42,743 nt of DNA from Stieleria sedimenti (GCF_025060895.1 NZ_JANZKV010000285.1:1-42743), one strand, 5' to 3'; positions 15,480 to 24,620 are shown, counted from the stretch's first letter. Numbers and translations are program-made. The notes: generated from the letters alone by a model not told the origin.

Positions 15480-16844
15480 ATGTGGCTGCTCCGAATTGCT
15501 TGGCGAAACTTCTGCTATCGATCGCTTTCAAGTGTCTTGACGACGATCTCGTTGGCCCTCGGTGTGGCGTTGGTGGTGATGGTGCTGGCGGTGTTTGGGA
15601 TCGTGACCGAAGCGTTTTCGCGCAACGCACAGGTCGGATACAACCTGGTCGTCGGACCCAAAGGCAGCGCGCTGCAGCTGACGCTCAACAGCGTTTACTA
15701 CCTGAGCCAGCCGATCGAAAACCTGCCGTACACCGAATACATGGAGTACTTTGACGCTGACACGCGGGCCGCAATGGTTCGCAAGTACGGCGGCGACCCG
15801 GCGCTCGGTGAGCGTGACGGAGTTTATGTGCCGATGATCGGTGGCGGTTATGCCATCCCGTTGGCGCTGGGCGATTACCTGGGCGATTTTCGTGTCGTCG
15901 GGACCACGCCGGACTTCTTTGAAAAACTGCGGCACGGGCCGACGCTGGAAGAACCCTTTGTGATGCGCGAGGGTCGCGCGCTGGTGTCCCACTCCGAGGA
16001 ATACGGGTACTTCGAAGCCGTGCTCGGATCTCGCGTCGCGGGGCAGTTGAACTTGTCCGTCGGTGATCAGTTCAGTTCGACGCATGGCGATCCCGAAGGC
16101 AAGGGGCACGGCAAGAAGTTCACGGTCGTCGGAGTGTTGGCGCCGACCGGTACGCCCAACGATCGCGCGACGTTTGTGAACATGGAAGGGTTCTATCTGC
16201 AAGAAAATCACGCCAAGCCACTGACCGGGGAGGAGACGATCGTCCCGCCCAGCGAAGCGCCGGAGGATCCCGACGGGTTCATGCCGTTGACGATTCCGGA
16301 ACGTGAAGTCACCTCGATTCTGGTCCGCACCGGGATGCCGATGATGGGCGTGGTGCTGGAGAATCAAGTCAACGAGAGTCTGCGGAGTCAGGCGGCCGCA
16401 CCGGTCGGCGAAATCGCCAAGCTGATGAACGCCATCATCGGCCCCCTGCTGACGGCACTGTTGGTGATCACCCTGATCACCTGTGTGGTGGCGGCGGTCG
16501 GCGTCCTGGTGGCGATCTACAACTCGATGAACGATCGGCGCCGCGACATCGCGGTGATGCGGGCCTTGGGGGCACGTCGCGGGACGGTGACCGGGGTGAT
16601 CTTGTTGGAAAGTTTTTTGGTCGCGGTGATCGGCGCGACGACCGGATGGTTCTTGGCGCACGCCTCGATCTGGGCGTTTAGCGGCCTGATCGAGGACCGG
16701 ACGGGGGTTCAGGTCGGGATACTAACGACCAGCGCCTATGAGTGGTACATTTTCCCGCTCGTTCTGATTCTGGCCGCGCTGGCGGGGATCCTGCCCGCGG
16801 CGAGTGCCTATCGGACCGATGTCGGTACGAATCTCGCCGCGTAG
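15480..16844 (+). CDS. ABC transporter permease, FtsX/MacB type
   Basis: 454 residues. The first membrane segment (about 17-42, S-L-A-L-G-V-A-L-V-V-M-V-L-A-V) is followed by a periplasmic domain of about 260 residues and three C-terminal membrane segments of the FtsX fold, with the coupling segment N-D-R-R-R-D-I-A-V-M-R-A-L-G-A-R-R between the second and third. This R-x-x-x-I-A-x-x-R-A-L-G pattern is where such permeases contact their ATPase. The partner is the ATPase gene just upstream. Exporters of this type move lipoproteins, peptides or macrolides, or act as mechanical switches; no substrate can be inferred. A TTG at 15474 is in frame, but the ATG at 15480 is preferred. Confidence 0.9.
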   Translation: MWLLRIAWRNFCYRSLSSVLTTISLALGVALVVMVLAVFGIVTEAFSRNAQVGYNLVVGPKGSALQLTLNSVYYLSQPIENLPYTEYMEYFDADTRAAMVRKYGGDPALGERDGVYVPMIGGGYAIPLALGDYLGDFRVVGTTPDFFEKLRHGPTLEEPFVMREGRALVSHSEEYGYFEAVLGSRVAGQLNLSVGDQFSSTHGDPEGKGHGKKFTVVGVLAPTGTPNDRATFVNMEGFYLQENHAKPLTGEETIVPPSEAPEDPDGFMPLTIPEREVTSILVRTGMPMMGVVLENQVNESLRSQAAAPVGEIAKLMNAIIGPLLTALLVITLITCVVAAVGVLVAIYNSMNDRRRDIAVMRALGARRGTVTGVILLESFLVAVIGATTGWFLAHASIWAFSGLIEDRTGVQVGILTTSAYEWYIFPLVLILAALAGILPAASAYRTDVGTNLAA

Positions 16845-16943
16845 CGGCGGCGCAGCAATTAGCATGCGTGGCCGAGTTGATCGCCGCCGGCCGGACCGAT
16901 CGGCCGTGCGACGACAGTCTGACCATCCTCCCCTAAAAACTCC

Positions 16944-18317
16944 ATGAATCAGCCAGAGCCGAACGAAACGTCCGGCGACGATGCGATCGCTTCCGACCCC
17001 GCCACCACCCCGCCATCTTCACCCCCGCCCCAAGACGGCGGATCGGTTGACCCGCCCAAACGGCGCCAGCCCGGGATGCTGTTCATCTGGGTGACGTTGT
17101 TCATCGACATCTTGGGGATCGGAATCGTGATCCCCGTGTTGCCCGCGCTGGTCCAGGAGCTGTCGGGATTAGATGAGTCCGGCGCGTCGCTGTATTACGG
17201 ACTGATTGTGGCCTCCTACGCAACGATGCAGTTTTTCTTCGCGCCGATCCTGGGCGGTCTTTCGGATCGATTCGGACGGCGGCCGATTCTGTTGGTGGCG
17301 CTGTTCGGCCTGGGGGTCGACTTCATGATTCAAGGCTTCGCCAACAGTTTGTGGCTGTTGTTTCTGGCCCGATTGATCTCGGGCGTTTTCGGCGCCAGCT
17401 TCACCGTCGGCAACGCCTACATCGCCGACATCTCCAACGATGACACGCGGGCCCGCAACTTTGGGCTCGTCGGTGCAGCGTTCGGACTGGGGTTCACGTT
17501 TGGGCCACCGCTCGGCGGTGTGCTCGGCGACGCGATCGACATTCGCGTTCCCTTCTTTGTCACCGCGGGCCTGGCGTTGGTGAACTGGCTGTATGGATAC
17601 TTCATCTTGCCGGAGTCGTTGCCGCCGGAGAAACGCAGGGCGTTTTCACTGAAGAACGCGCGTCCGCTGGGTGCCGTCGGAACGCTGCGACGCTATCCCC
17701 TGGTCGCCGCGTTGGCGGTTGTGTTTTTGCTCAAGGCGTTTGCCCAACGTGGGTTGGAAAATGTGTTCGTCCTGTTTTCCGAATTTCGCTTCGACTGGAC
17801 CGCGATGACGGTCGGTGTGTTCTTGGGCTGGGTGGGGATTTTGGCGATCATCGTGCAGGGCGGATTGGTGCGTCCGATCGTCAAACGATTCGGCGAACGC
17901 AACGTCTTGCTGATCGCGACGGTGATCTCCGCGGTCTCGTTCTTGGGCTACGCCTTTGCCAGTGCCGCTTGGATGCTGCCGGTGATCGCGGCGGTCGGCG
18001 CGCTGGGCGGATTGGCCGGGCCGACCATTCAAAGCTTGATCACCAAGACGGTCGATGAAACCGAACAGGGCGAAGTCCAAGGGGCGCTGACGTCGCTGCA
18101 AGGATTGACCAGCATCGCGGCGCCGATCGTGTTCACCAGCGGACTGTTCGGCTATTTCACCAGCGAAGGTGCGCCGTTCCAGTTTGCCGGCGCCCCGTTC
18201 TTGCTGGGCGGCATTTTGATTTTTGTCGCCTTCTTGTTGGCGATCGCCGTGTTCCGCAAGTACCCCGAAACCGTGAACCGAGACACCCCGGACGCGGTGC
18301 AGGACAAAGCGGTCTGA
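16944..18317 (+). CDS. MFS exporter, TetA-like (TCR/Tet family)
   Basis: 457 residues, 12 predicted membrane helices after an unusual Pro-rich, probably cytoplasmic N-terminal tail of about 45 residues. It has the drug:H+ antiporter motif A, G-G-L-S-D-R-F-G-R-R-P, between helices 2 and 3, the helix-1 start F-I-D-I-L-G-I-G-I-V-I-P-V-L-P typical of TetA(A/B/C)-type carriers, and a motif-C-like G-L-G-F-T-F-G-P-P-L-G-G. These support a proton-driven drug or metabolite exporter of the tetracycline-resistance superfamily. Chromosomal relatives in environmental bacteria often do not give tetracycline resistance, so that phenotype should not be assumed. It lies 99 bp after the ABC permease on the same strand. 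Confidence 0.9.
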   Translation: MNQPEPNETSGDDAIASDPATTPPSSPPPQDGGSVDPPKRRQPGMLFIWVTLFIDILGIGIVIPVLPALVQELSGLDESGASLYYGLIVASYATMQFFFAPILGGLSDRFGRRPILLVALFGLGVDFMIQGFANSLWLLFLARLISGVFGASFTVGNAYIADISNDDTRARNFGLVGAAFGLGFTFGPPLGGVLGDAIDIRVPFFVTAGLALVNWLYGYFILPESLPPEKRRAFSLKNARPLGAVGTLRRYPLVAALAVVFLLKAFAQRGLENVFVLFSEFRFDWTAMTVGVFLGWVGILAIIVQGGLVRPIVKRFGERNVLLIATVISAVSFLGYAFASAAWMLPVIAAVGALGGLAGPTIQSLITKTVDETEQGEVQGALTSLQGLTSIAAPIVFTSGLFGYFTSEGAPFQFAGAPFLLGGILIFVAFLLAIAVFRKYPETVNRDTPDAVQDKAV

Positions 18318-18404
18318 CGCCGCTTCGGGAGCCGGGTCCGTTTCCGCTTTTTCACAGTCGTCGGTTCGTGCCGTCCACGTTCGCAACTCGGAGCCGTTTG
18401 GGTG

Positions 18405-19598
18405 ATGCCACAACAGCCGCTTCCCGCCGCCACATCGACGAAAATTGAAATCGGGGTCGTTGCCGCGGGACCGTTTGACGAGATCGACCGTGAAGCGATG
18501 GGGCAAGCCGTCTTCACGACCCAGGAGGAACTGAAGCGACGGTTTCCGGCATTCCTGTTTCAATTCTACACCGTGCGGCGGCCCGAACTGTCCGCCGGAA
18601 GCCGGGTCGAGCCGAGTGTCTTGCTTCAACAAGCTACCGAAGACCGTGATGCAAAGCACTGGGATTTTGTGTTCGTGATCACGGCGTCCGAGTTGATCGG
18701 CATTTATTCTTCCTTCTGCTTTGCCGCGCTCAGCCGCCCGCTCGATGCGGCCGTCATCTCGGTGTCGTTGGTCGATCCGCAAGCGGCCGGCGTGGACCTT
18801 TCGACGCAGGCACGGATCGACCAGATCGCCTTGCGTGTGTCTCGCTTGATGCAGCACTCACTGGCGCACCTGCTCGGTCTATCGCGTGACGACCGCCCGG
18901 ATCACCTGCTCTATCATCCCGCCACGGCGAAGGACCTGGATGCGATGGGCATGGTGGACGACGACCAGGCGGCGCGACAGGCTGAGGCGTTGGCGGAGGT
19001 TGCCGACCAACGCTTGGAAGAAGGTTCTGGGCGAGCGATGAGCAATTCGATGTTTGCCGCGCGGGCGACCTGGATCAACCGCCGCGAAATCGCCCAAGCG
19101 ATCTGGGCCGCGCGAGCCTGGCAGTTCCCCCGCCGACTTAGCCGACTCACCTTGGCCTCGGTCTCGACCGTCGCCGTGCTGCTGATGACCGCCGAGGCGT
19201 GGGATTTGGCGCTCTCGCAATCATGGGCTCGCGTGTATGGCCTCGGACTGTTTGCGTTGCTCGCGACCACCGCGTACGTGATCACACGCCAACAATTATT
19301 GCTTCGTCGCAACCAGACCAGAAGCGAGCAATCGGTCGTCACCGCCGCATCCGCGTTCGGGATCGTGTTGATCGGAATGGCGGTCACCTGGCTCGCGTTG
19401 TTCTTGCTCGGGGCGATCGTCGGTCTGTTTTTGTTCGACGCGGCCCTGATCGCCAGCTGGGCGGCTTCGTCGCAGCTGGCCGGCGCGACGTGCAGTTTTC
19501 GGACTATGTGCAAATGGCCGTGTTCAGTGGCTCGGTCGGGTTGCTCATCGGCGCACTCGGGGCAAGCTTCGAGTCACAAAACTACTTTCGTCATGTGA
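18405..19598 (+). CDS. membrane protein with degenerate archaemetzincin-like domain; apparent frameshift near the 3' end
   Basis: 397 residues as read. The N-terminal half (about 13-165) follows the order of archaemetzincin-type peptidases: an I-E-I-G-V-V strand, a W-D-F-V-F-V-I-T strand, F-A-A-L followed by A-A-V-I-S-V-S-L, then H-S-L-A-H-L-L-G-L-S (151-160). The last segment matches H-E-x-x-H-x-x-G-x-x-H, but the catalytic Glu is Ser and the third His is Arg, so it is probably not an active protease. The C-terminal half has at least three membrane helices. At about 19481-19487 the natural continuation moves to another frame that ends at 19621: adding one base there turns an odd Cys/Ser-rich tail into a smooth membrane segment ending F-V-D-E-E-I. 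That is either a sequencing error or a real mutation. Family assignment is my inference. Confidence 0.65.
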   Translation: MPQQPLPAATSTKIEIGVVAAGPFDEIDREAMGQAVFTTQEELKRRFPAFLFQFYTVRRPELSAGSRVEPSVLLQQATEDRDAKHWDFVFVITASELIGIYSSFCFAALSRPLDAAVISVSLVDPQAAGVDLSTQARIDQIALRVSRLMQHSLAHLLGLSRDDRPDHLLYHPATAKDLDAMGMVDDDQAARQAEALAEVADQRLEEGSGRAMSNSMFAARATWINRREIAQAIWAARAWQFPRRLSRLTLASVSTVAVLLMTAEAWDLALSQSWARVYGLGLFALLATTAYVITRQQLLLRRNQTRSEQSVVTAASAFGIVLIGMAVTWLALFLLGAIVGLFLFDAALIASWAASSQLAGATCSFRTMCKWPCSVARSGCSSAHSGQASSHKTTFVM

Positions 19599-19655
19599 TC
19601 TTCGTGGACGAAGAGATTTAAAAAACACCTTGTCGCCTTGTTCTCGGGCTCCATC

Positions 19656-19788
19656 CTACGCCGTGAACGATTTTTTTCCTGTGTTTGTCGTGGTTTTAGC
19701 GGCAGGGCGCAAGCCCTCCGGCTTGCGCATCTTTGTCAACACACCGGAGGGCTCGCGCCCTACCGCTAAAAAGTCGTTCACGGCGTAG
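19656..19788. repeat. 133-bp nested-hairpin element, family A, copy 2
   Basis: The outer arms CTACGCCGTGAACGA (19656-19670) and TCGTTCACGGCGTAG (19774-19788) are a perfect 15-bp inverted repeat. The inner arms, TTTTAGCGGCAGGGCGCAAG with its continuation and their complement, match copy 1 at 7169-7296. Against copy 1 the outer arm differs at three positions (T to C, G to C, C to G), and each difference is matched by the complementary change in the other arm. Confidence 0.85.
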
Positions 19789-19870
19789 GGCTCGGCCTGG
19801 GAGCACATTGCGACGGAGGGCTCGCGCCCTGCCGCGAACCATCAGTGAAAGGTAATCGCGGAACGGCGCG

Positions 19871-19992
19871 AGCGGGCTGTCGGTTTGGTGAGCCGTGACG
19901 CGTAAGCGGCCGGGCATCCAGACGCCCGCCCGAGGCCTTACGGCCAGCGGCTCACCATTGCCTCGACCAAGCCCACTCAATCAACAGCCCGC
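19871..19992. repeat. family B palindromic element, copy 1
   Basis: Ends are GCGGGCTGT and ACAGCCCGC. Inside, GGTGAGCCGTGACGCGTAAG and on through CGGCCGGGC pairs imperfectly with GCCCGAGGCCTTACGGCCAG and on through CGGCTCACC. The same element occurs in opposite orientation at 34551-34690. Confidence 0.8.
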
Positions 19993-20018
19993 GAGCCGGT
20001 CGGTGGCGGCACTCGCGA

Positions 20019-21872
20019 TCAGGAGCTGACGCCGAGGGTCAGCCAGCCGTCCCGGGCGTCGAAGCTGCGGGGCCGGAAATTGAGCCCCTGCAGCGCCGGG
20101 ACCTGGACGTCGGCCGGGATGATCCAGGGGCGATCCATCAAGGTTTCCGGGAAGGCTTTGGCGAAGCCTTTCTTGATCGATCCCCGCAGACCGGCTTGCC
20201 CGACGCTCAAGCGTTTCGTGCCGGGAAAGTTGATTTGGGTTTCGCCGACGCGTTGCAACACCACTTCACCCGATTCGGCCATGGCGGGTTCATACTCGGC
20301 AATGATTTCGAGCAACTGATTCAGCTCGCGAGAACCTTGCGCGAACCGTGTGCCCTGGATGCCGATGCGAAGTTTGCCGTCGCGTGCTTCGAAGATGATC
20401 GGCCGGCTGTCGTGAAAATCGATTTCGAACTCGGGTTCTTCCTCTTCGTCTTCTGCTGCGGCCTGGATTTCAGCGCCGCGTTTTGTTTTGCGGGCCAGTT
20501 GCTGCAATTCGCTTCGTGTCATCGTGCGTCCGGCCAGCAGCGCGCCGACGGTGTTGTCGATCAGGGATTCGTGGATTTGTACCGTCGCGTCGTTGGTCTC
20601 GGCGATCGCCGGCGGCGGCGTCGGCGCGGCGAGCTGGTTGTTCTTGCGGATCGTCGCGAACAGGTAGATCGAATGTTCGGTCGAGCCGAGCGTGCGGGTC
20701 GGTTCGGCCAGGTTTAAGCGTTGCAGGTAGGCTTCCACCTCGGCGGCAAGATTGCCGGTCGGCTGAGGAACGGCGGCGTCGGTTTCTTTCGTAAATTCTT
20801 CGGTCATTCGCGAGATGAATTTGCGATGAGCGATTCGATCGGCGAGCGGCTTTTGCTGGGCGGCTTTTTTTTGCGCGATTCGTCGGACCAGTCGCAGCGG
20901 ATGCTCGATCGAATTGATACGGTTGTTCATCGATCCCGAGACGACGACCGGTTCAAACTGGATGCCCGATTCACGGATTTGCAACCGTCGTGATGCGTAC
21001 ACTTGTCCATAGCCCGACGTCCTCAACCGAACCGGGCCGTTGTATCCCCGGTTGGCCGTGGTGACGGTTCCGTTGAGCGCGATCTGCATGCGAATGCTGC
21101 CGACCGAGGGCAACAGCGTGGTCGTCACGTCGCCGGTCAAAAACGCGTTGCCGACGATCCGCGTGCCGAGAATGCATTCTTGCACCGCCGAGGATTGGTC
21201 GATGCTGCGATTGGCGGCCCGCTGGATTAACGATTCATCGATCGTCAGATGCAGGTTGGTCGACGAGAACAGGTCTTGCGTGCGGTCGACCAGGGCGACC
21301 GATTGATCGGTCCGCTCGAGCAGTTCCAGCAACAACCGCAGCGTTGCGATCTGGTCCGGCGACGGGTTTCCACTGATCTCGGTCCACTGGTCGGCGATGC
21401 GGCTGAGCAGTTGTGCCAGCAAGGCCGTCGTTCTCTCTTTGCGGCGAAACCGCAGCGCGTTGCTGAATTGCTGGGCGGCGCTGCGCAAGCGTCGGACGGC
21501 GGGAACCTCAAGCCCCGGATGGATTCCGGTGGCTTTCTGCGAGATTCGGATTGCTTTGCTCGCCAGTTCGACATCGCTGGCCTCGGACTGCAACGCCTGC
21601 AGGGCCGGTTCGATTTCCAGGTAGTCGATCCAGGCCTGGGCGTTGCCGCCGGTTGCGGTTTTGGCGAGATGGGCCCGCAGCTGATCAATCGCCGCTTGGA
21701 ATTCGGCACCGCTGGAATCCGGGCTAGCGATTCGACTCGGGTCGAGCTGATCGGCCGACTGCCGTGCCGCTTCGGCAATCTGTTCGGAGAGCGATTGAGC
21801 AGGTGAGGCGTTCAGCAGCGCGACGACCCAGAGGCCGAGCGAAGCAAGGACGCGAAGGCTTGGTCGTGTCAT
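20019..21872 (-). CDS. large exported protein of unknown function
   Basis: 617 residues. The N-terminus is a clear signal peptide (M-T-R-P-S-L-R, hydrophobic core, cleavage near S-P-A-Q-S). The N-terminal third is helical and Ala/Leu-rich. The middle (about 225-330) looks beta-rich with alternating polar and hydrophobic residues. A short acidic run (A-E-D-E-E-E-E-P-E-F-E-I-D) separates the last third, which has G-K-L-R-I-G-I-Q-G-T-R-F-like strands. I recognise no catalytic motif; it looks like a planctomycete-type periplasmic or surface protein. The start is the ATG at 21872 because it begins the signal peptide; the frame stays open to 21977 without supporting features. It is convergent with the gene at 18405. 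Confidence 0.78.
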   Translation of the reverse strand: MTRPSLRVLASLGLWVVALLNASPAQSLSEQIAEAARQSADQLDPSRIASPDSSGAEFQAAIDQLRAHLAKTATGGNAQAWIDYLEIEPALQALQSEASDVELASKAIRISQKATGIHPGLEVPAVRRLRSAAQQFSNALRFRRKERTTALLAQLLSRIADQWTEISGNPSPDQIATLRLLLELLERTDQSVALVDRTQDLFSSTNLHLTIDESLIQRAANRSIDQSSAVQECILGTRIVGNAFLTGDVTTTLLPSVGSIRMQIALNGTVTTANRGYNGPVRLRTSGYGQVYASRRLQIRESGIQFEPVVVSGSMNNRINSIEHPLRLVRRIAQKKAAQQKPLADRIAHRKFISRMTEEFTKETDAAVPQPTGNLAAEVEAYLQRLNLAEPTRTLGSTEHSIYLFATIRKNNQLAAPTPPPAIAETNDATVQIHESLIDNTVGALLAGRTMTRSELQQLARKTKRGAEIQAAAEDEEEEPEFEIDFHDSRPIIFEARDGKLRIGIQGTRFAQGSRELNQLLEIIAEYEPAMAESGEVVLQRVGETQINFPGTKRLSVGQAGLRGSIKKGFAKAFPETLMDRPWIIPADVQVPALQGLNFRPRSFDARDGWLTLGVSS

Positions 21873-22008
21873 GATACATCCAAGTTGACGGTGGACCGGC
21901 GGTCGGTAAGTGCAATACAGATGCGAAGATAGTGAAAGGGCGAAGGATTTGCAGGTGGAGTTGGGCGAGTTGGGCAAAAAAACGCCCTCCGATCGTCGGC
22001 AAAACGCG

Positions 22009-22689
22009 TTACAGCGGAGCCAGTGCCCCGGCGAGCACGGCGATCGGTCCCTGCTGGTAGTCCGGTGACGGGGTTTGGGCGTCCATTTCGTAAACCGAAA
22101 CGAGCAAGGTCCGATGACCTAAGGCGCATTTGCCGATGTGGACCCGCAGCGGCCAGGCGGAGCTTTTGCGCGGCGACGCCCAGTCGATCGTGGCGTTGTC
22201 GTAGAGAATCGTTTGCACCTGAAGCTGAAAATCGTCGCTCGCCCCGACCCGCAGGACCGCCGGTTCGGTCGCGTCTTCGTCGCCCAGGTCGAGGTGGACC
22301 GAGGGTGGGAAATCCGCTGCGGTGGGCGGCCAGGTCGACGCGGCGGGGTCAAAGGTTTTGATTTGCCCCAGGATCGACGCTTTGCGATTGATAAACGAAA
22401 TCGTCGACGGGCCCTGTCCGTCATCGGGATGGTCCAACAGGAAAAACAGAAACCCTTCGGCCGCTTCGATCCGCAGCCCCAGTGCTTGGGACTCCACCGT
22501 CTTGCCGTGGAACGGCATGATGTCGGGCGTGGTCCAGGATCCGAAGGCGTCGCTTTGCCGCTGCCCGTCGCGACCGGCCCGCCGATCGCCGGTGGCACCG
22601 AACCAGGCGACACCCATGACCACCACCATCACCACCAGCATGCCGCGGGTGGCCTCAAGAGGAATCTGCTGATCGCGTTGAGAAGCCAT
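22009..22689 (-). CDS. membrane-anchored protein of unknown function
   Basis: 226 residues. One membrane segment near the N-terminus (about 17-31, M-L-V-V-M-V-V-V-M-G-V-A-W-F) should anchor an extracytoplasmic domain of about 190 residues. That domain looks beta-rich and has no motif I recognise. It ends 137 bp before the start of the exported protein at 20019-21872 and reads in the same direction, so they may be co-transcribed. The ATG at 22689 places the membrane segment at the N-terminus; the frame is open back to 22809, but that part has no sign of being translated. Confidence 0.65.
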   Translation of the reverse strand: MASQRDQQIPLEATRGMLVVMVVVMGVAWFGATGDRRAGRDGQRQSDAFGSWTTPDIMPFHGKTVESQALGLRIEAAEGFLFFLLDHPDDGQGPSTISFINRKASILGQIKTFDPAASTWPPTAADFPPSVHLDLGDEDATEPAVLRVGASDDFQLQVQTILYDNATIDWASPRKSSAWPLRVHIGKCALGHRTLLVSVYEMDAQTPSPDYQQGPIAVLAGALAPL

Positions 22690-22821
22690 GGCTGAAACGA
22701 CTTTTGTCCCGAAAAAATAATCAACACGAACCCACGGCGAACCCTCGCGCCTGTCGGCTTGCTCCCGCGACGGGGGCGATGGTGCTGCTGCGCTGTTGTC
22801 CAGAATCAAATCGACGGAGCA

Positions 22822-24528
22822 CTAGAAGAGTGTAGTCGCGATCGGTTGATGCAAGAAATGGGCGTTCAACCAGGGTTTGTACCGCGTGACCAACAAACAG
22901 CGACACACGAACGCTTCTTTGACATCCTCAATCGGCCAAACCTGGACTTCAGTCGGTTCGAATCGGTTCCATCCTTCACTGCCGCGGATCTGTTTCAGTC
23001 GCGCCGCGATATCGGTCGTTTGGCCGAGAAACAAAATGGATTCGGGGTCGGAGATCGCGTACACGCCGGCGACCGGTTCGTCGCCACAGCTGTCCAGCGA
23101 GGCATCGAGGGTTTGAGCGGCGGGGGCGTCTTGCTTCGCAAACTCCGCGGCACGTTTCTTGGCCGCACGGGTGATTTTGCCGTTGGTCGCGATGCGCCGG
23201 AAGTGCCAGATCGCCGCGCGGGCGTCGATTTCCGAATGGCCGTCGCCGAACGCTTGGGCGATACGATCGAACTCGGCGGCCGCATCGGGCGTGCAAAGGA
23301 TCTGTTCCAAGTCCATGGCGTAGTCGACCGAAAGCATTTGAAACGCAATTTCGGCGGCGTCGCAGCACGGCAGGATGGTCTTCAGCGAAACCTTCTTGTG
23401 TTTGCCTTCACCGACCAGTCGTTCCTCGCGCGAGAGCTGCAACAGAAACTCGTTCCAGGTGCGTGCGTCGCCGAGCAGTTTGGCGTCTTTGCAGTAGCGA
23501 ACGAACAGTGCATTGCGGATCGGATCGAACAGCAGTTCCTCAGCGCTATGGTTTTTCGAAACGTCGGCAAACGCGGCTTGGATGACGCGTTGGTTTTGTT
23601 CGTCCAGTGGAATCACCGGGCGTCCGTTGCGAAATTTCGTGCGTTGTTTTCCCTTGGACGTCGTCGGTGCACTCTTGGTCGGGTCGGCCGGACCGTCCAG
23701 TGGATCGCCCGCGCTGCAGGCCGACAATCGTTCTTCGATCCGCGCAGCGTAGTCTTCGGAGAGTTCGATTCCCATGAACCGACGTCCCAATTTTTTGGCG
23801 ACCACCAGCGTCGTGCCGCTGCCGCCGAAGGGGTCTAGCACGAGGTCGCCCGGGTTGCTGGAGACGCGGATGATTCGGCCGAGCAACTGTTCGGGCATTT
23901 GGCACCCATGGAAGCCTTCACGTTCTTTGAAGGTCCCGGCGACGCGGGCAAAGTACCAGGTGTCGTGCGAAGGACTGAATCCCAACTGGGGTGCATCTTG
24001 GGGACGCAAGATCCAGGTGTTGTCTGGCAGCCGTCCCCGGGTGTTGGCCCGCGCGTCGGCATACACCAGTTGCCGCGCCGAAGGCACTCGCACCGTCGGG
24101 TTGTGGCCGTTGAAGGTGAACCGGTCGGGGTCTTTGACGAAGTGGAACAAATGGGTGTGCGAACGACTGAATCCGCGGACGCAATTCACACCGAAGGTGT
24201 AGTACCAGATGATCCAGGAGCGGCACGAGAACCCGATTTCCTGGGACAGCAACTTCAGCTCCGCGGCGTATTCGTCGCCGATCGCCAACCAGAACGAACC
24301 GTCCGGTTGGAGTGCCCGGTGAACCCCGCCGATCCAGTCGCGGCAAAAATCCAAGTAATCGGTGTGTGACTGCTGGTCGTCGTAGACGTCGTAGGAGTAG
24401 CCGATGTTGAACGGCGGGTCGGCGAAGACAAGATCGATCGTACCCTGCTGGATCTGGGCCAGTTTTTCGATGCAGTCGCCTTGGTGGATTTGATTGGCAG
24501 AGAGCGTTGCGTTGGTCGTCTCGGGCAT
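22822..24528 (-). CDS. beta-class DNA N4/N6 methyltransferase fused to a GIY-YIG-like domain
   Basis: 568 residues from ATG 24528. The N-terminal 270 residues are an S-adenosylmethionine-dependent DNA amino-methyltransferase. Catalytic motif IV D-P-P-F (37-40) precedes the SAM-binding motif D-P-F-G-G-S-G-T-T (232-240), the order of the beta class (CcrM, DpnA and relatives). The target-recognition region should lie between them. Residues 300-470 are a helical domain I do not recognise. The C-terminus (about 487-556) resembles a GIY-YIG nuclease: G-V-Y (488-490), L-F-L-G-Q-T (499-504), Arg510, Glu538 and Asn555 in K-P-W-L-N. The usual Tyr of Y-I-G is Phe. No separate restriction gene is adjacent. 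It could be an orphan modifier, a single-chain restriction-modification enzyme, or a methylase with a DNA-binding GIY-YIG remnant. An ATG at 24570 is also possible. Confidence 0.85.
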   Translation of the reverse strand: MPETTNATLSANQIHQGDCIEKLAQIQQGTIDLVFADPPFNIGYSYDVYDDQQSHTDYLDFCRDWIGGVHRALQPDGSFWLAIGDEYAAELKLLSQEIGFSCRSWIIWYYTFGVNCVRGFSRSHTHLFHFVKDPDRFTFNGHNPTVRVPSARQLVYADARANTRGRLPDNTWILRPQDAPQLGFSPSHDTWYFARVAGTFKEREGFHGCQMPEQLLGRIIRVSSNPGDLVLDPFGGSGTTLVVAKKLGRRFMGIELSEDYAARIEERLSACSAGDPLDGPADPTKSAPTTSKGKQRTKFRNGRPVIPLDEQNQRVIQAAFADVSKNHSAEELLFDPIRNALFVRYCKDAKLLGDARTWNEFLLQLSREERLVGEGKHKKVSLKTILPCCDAAEIAFQMLSVDYAMDLEQILCTPDAAAEFDRIAQAFGDGHSEIDARAAIWHFRRIATNGKITRAAKKRAAEFAKQDAPAAQTLDASLDSCGDEPVAGVYAISDPESILFLGQTTDIAARLKQIRGSEGWNRFEPTEVQVWPIEDVKEAFVCRCLLVTRYKPWLNAHFLHQPIATTLF

Positions 24529-24620
24529 GGGTTTCCAAGGATGGTGGCAATCGGTCGCGGACGGCGGCACGCCAAGTCTACGAATTTAAAGCCACTCGCG
24601 CCAGTGGCGCAAGCCTCCAA

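Larger units (their letters stand above)
19622..20018. repeat. intergenic repeat cluster (families A and B)
   Basis: This 397-bp gap lies between convergent genes and no gene is seen. It holds the second family A hairpin (19656-19788), a half copy of the family A inner arm (about 19816-19841, GGAGGGCTCGCGCCCTGCCG) and a family B element (19871-19992). Both convergent genes end into this cluster. Confidence 0.8.

Noticed and set aside
16944-18317. Acquired tetracycline-resistance gene
   Set aside because: The protein is TetA-like, but it has a long own N-terminal tail, no tetR-type regulator or mobile element beside it and composition like its neighbours, so it looks like a resident exporter.
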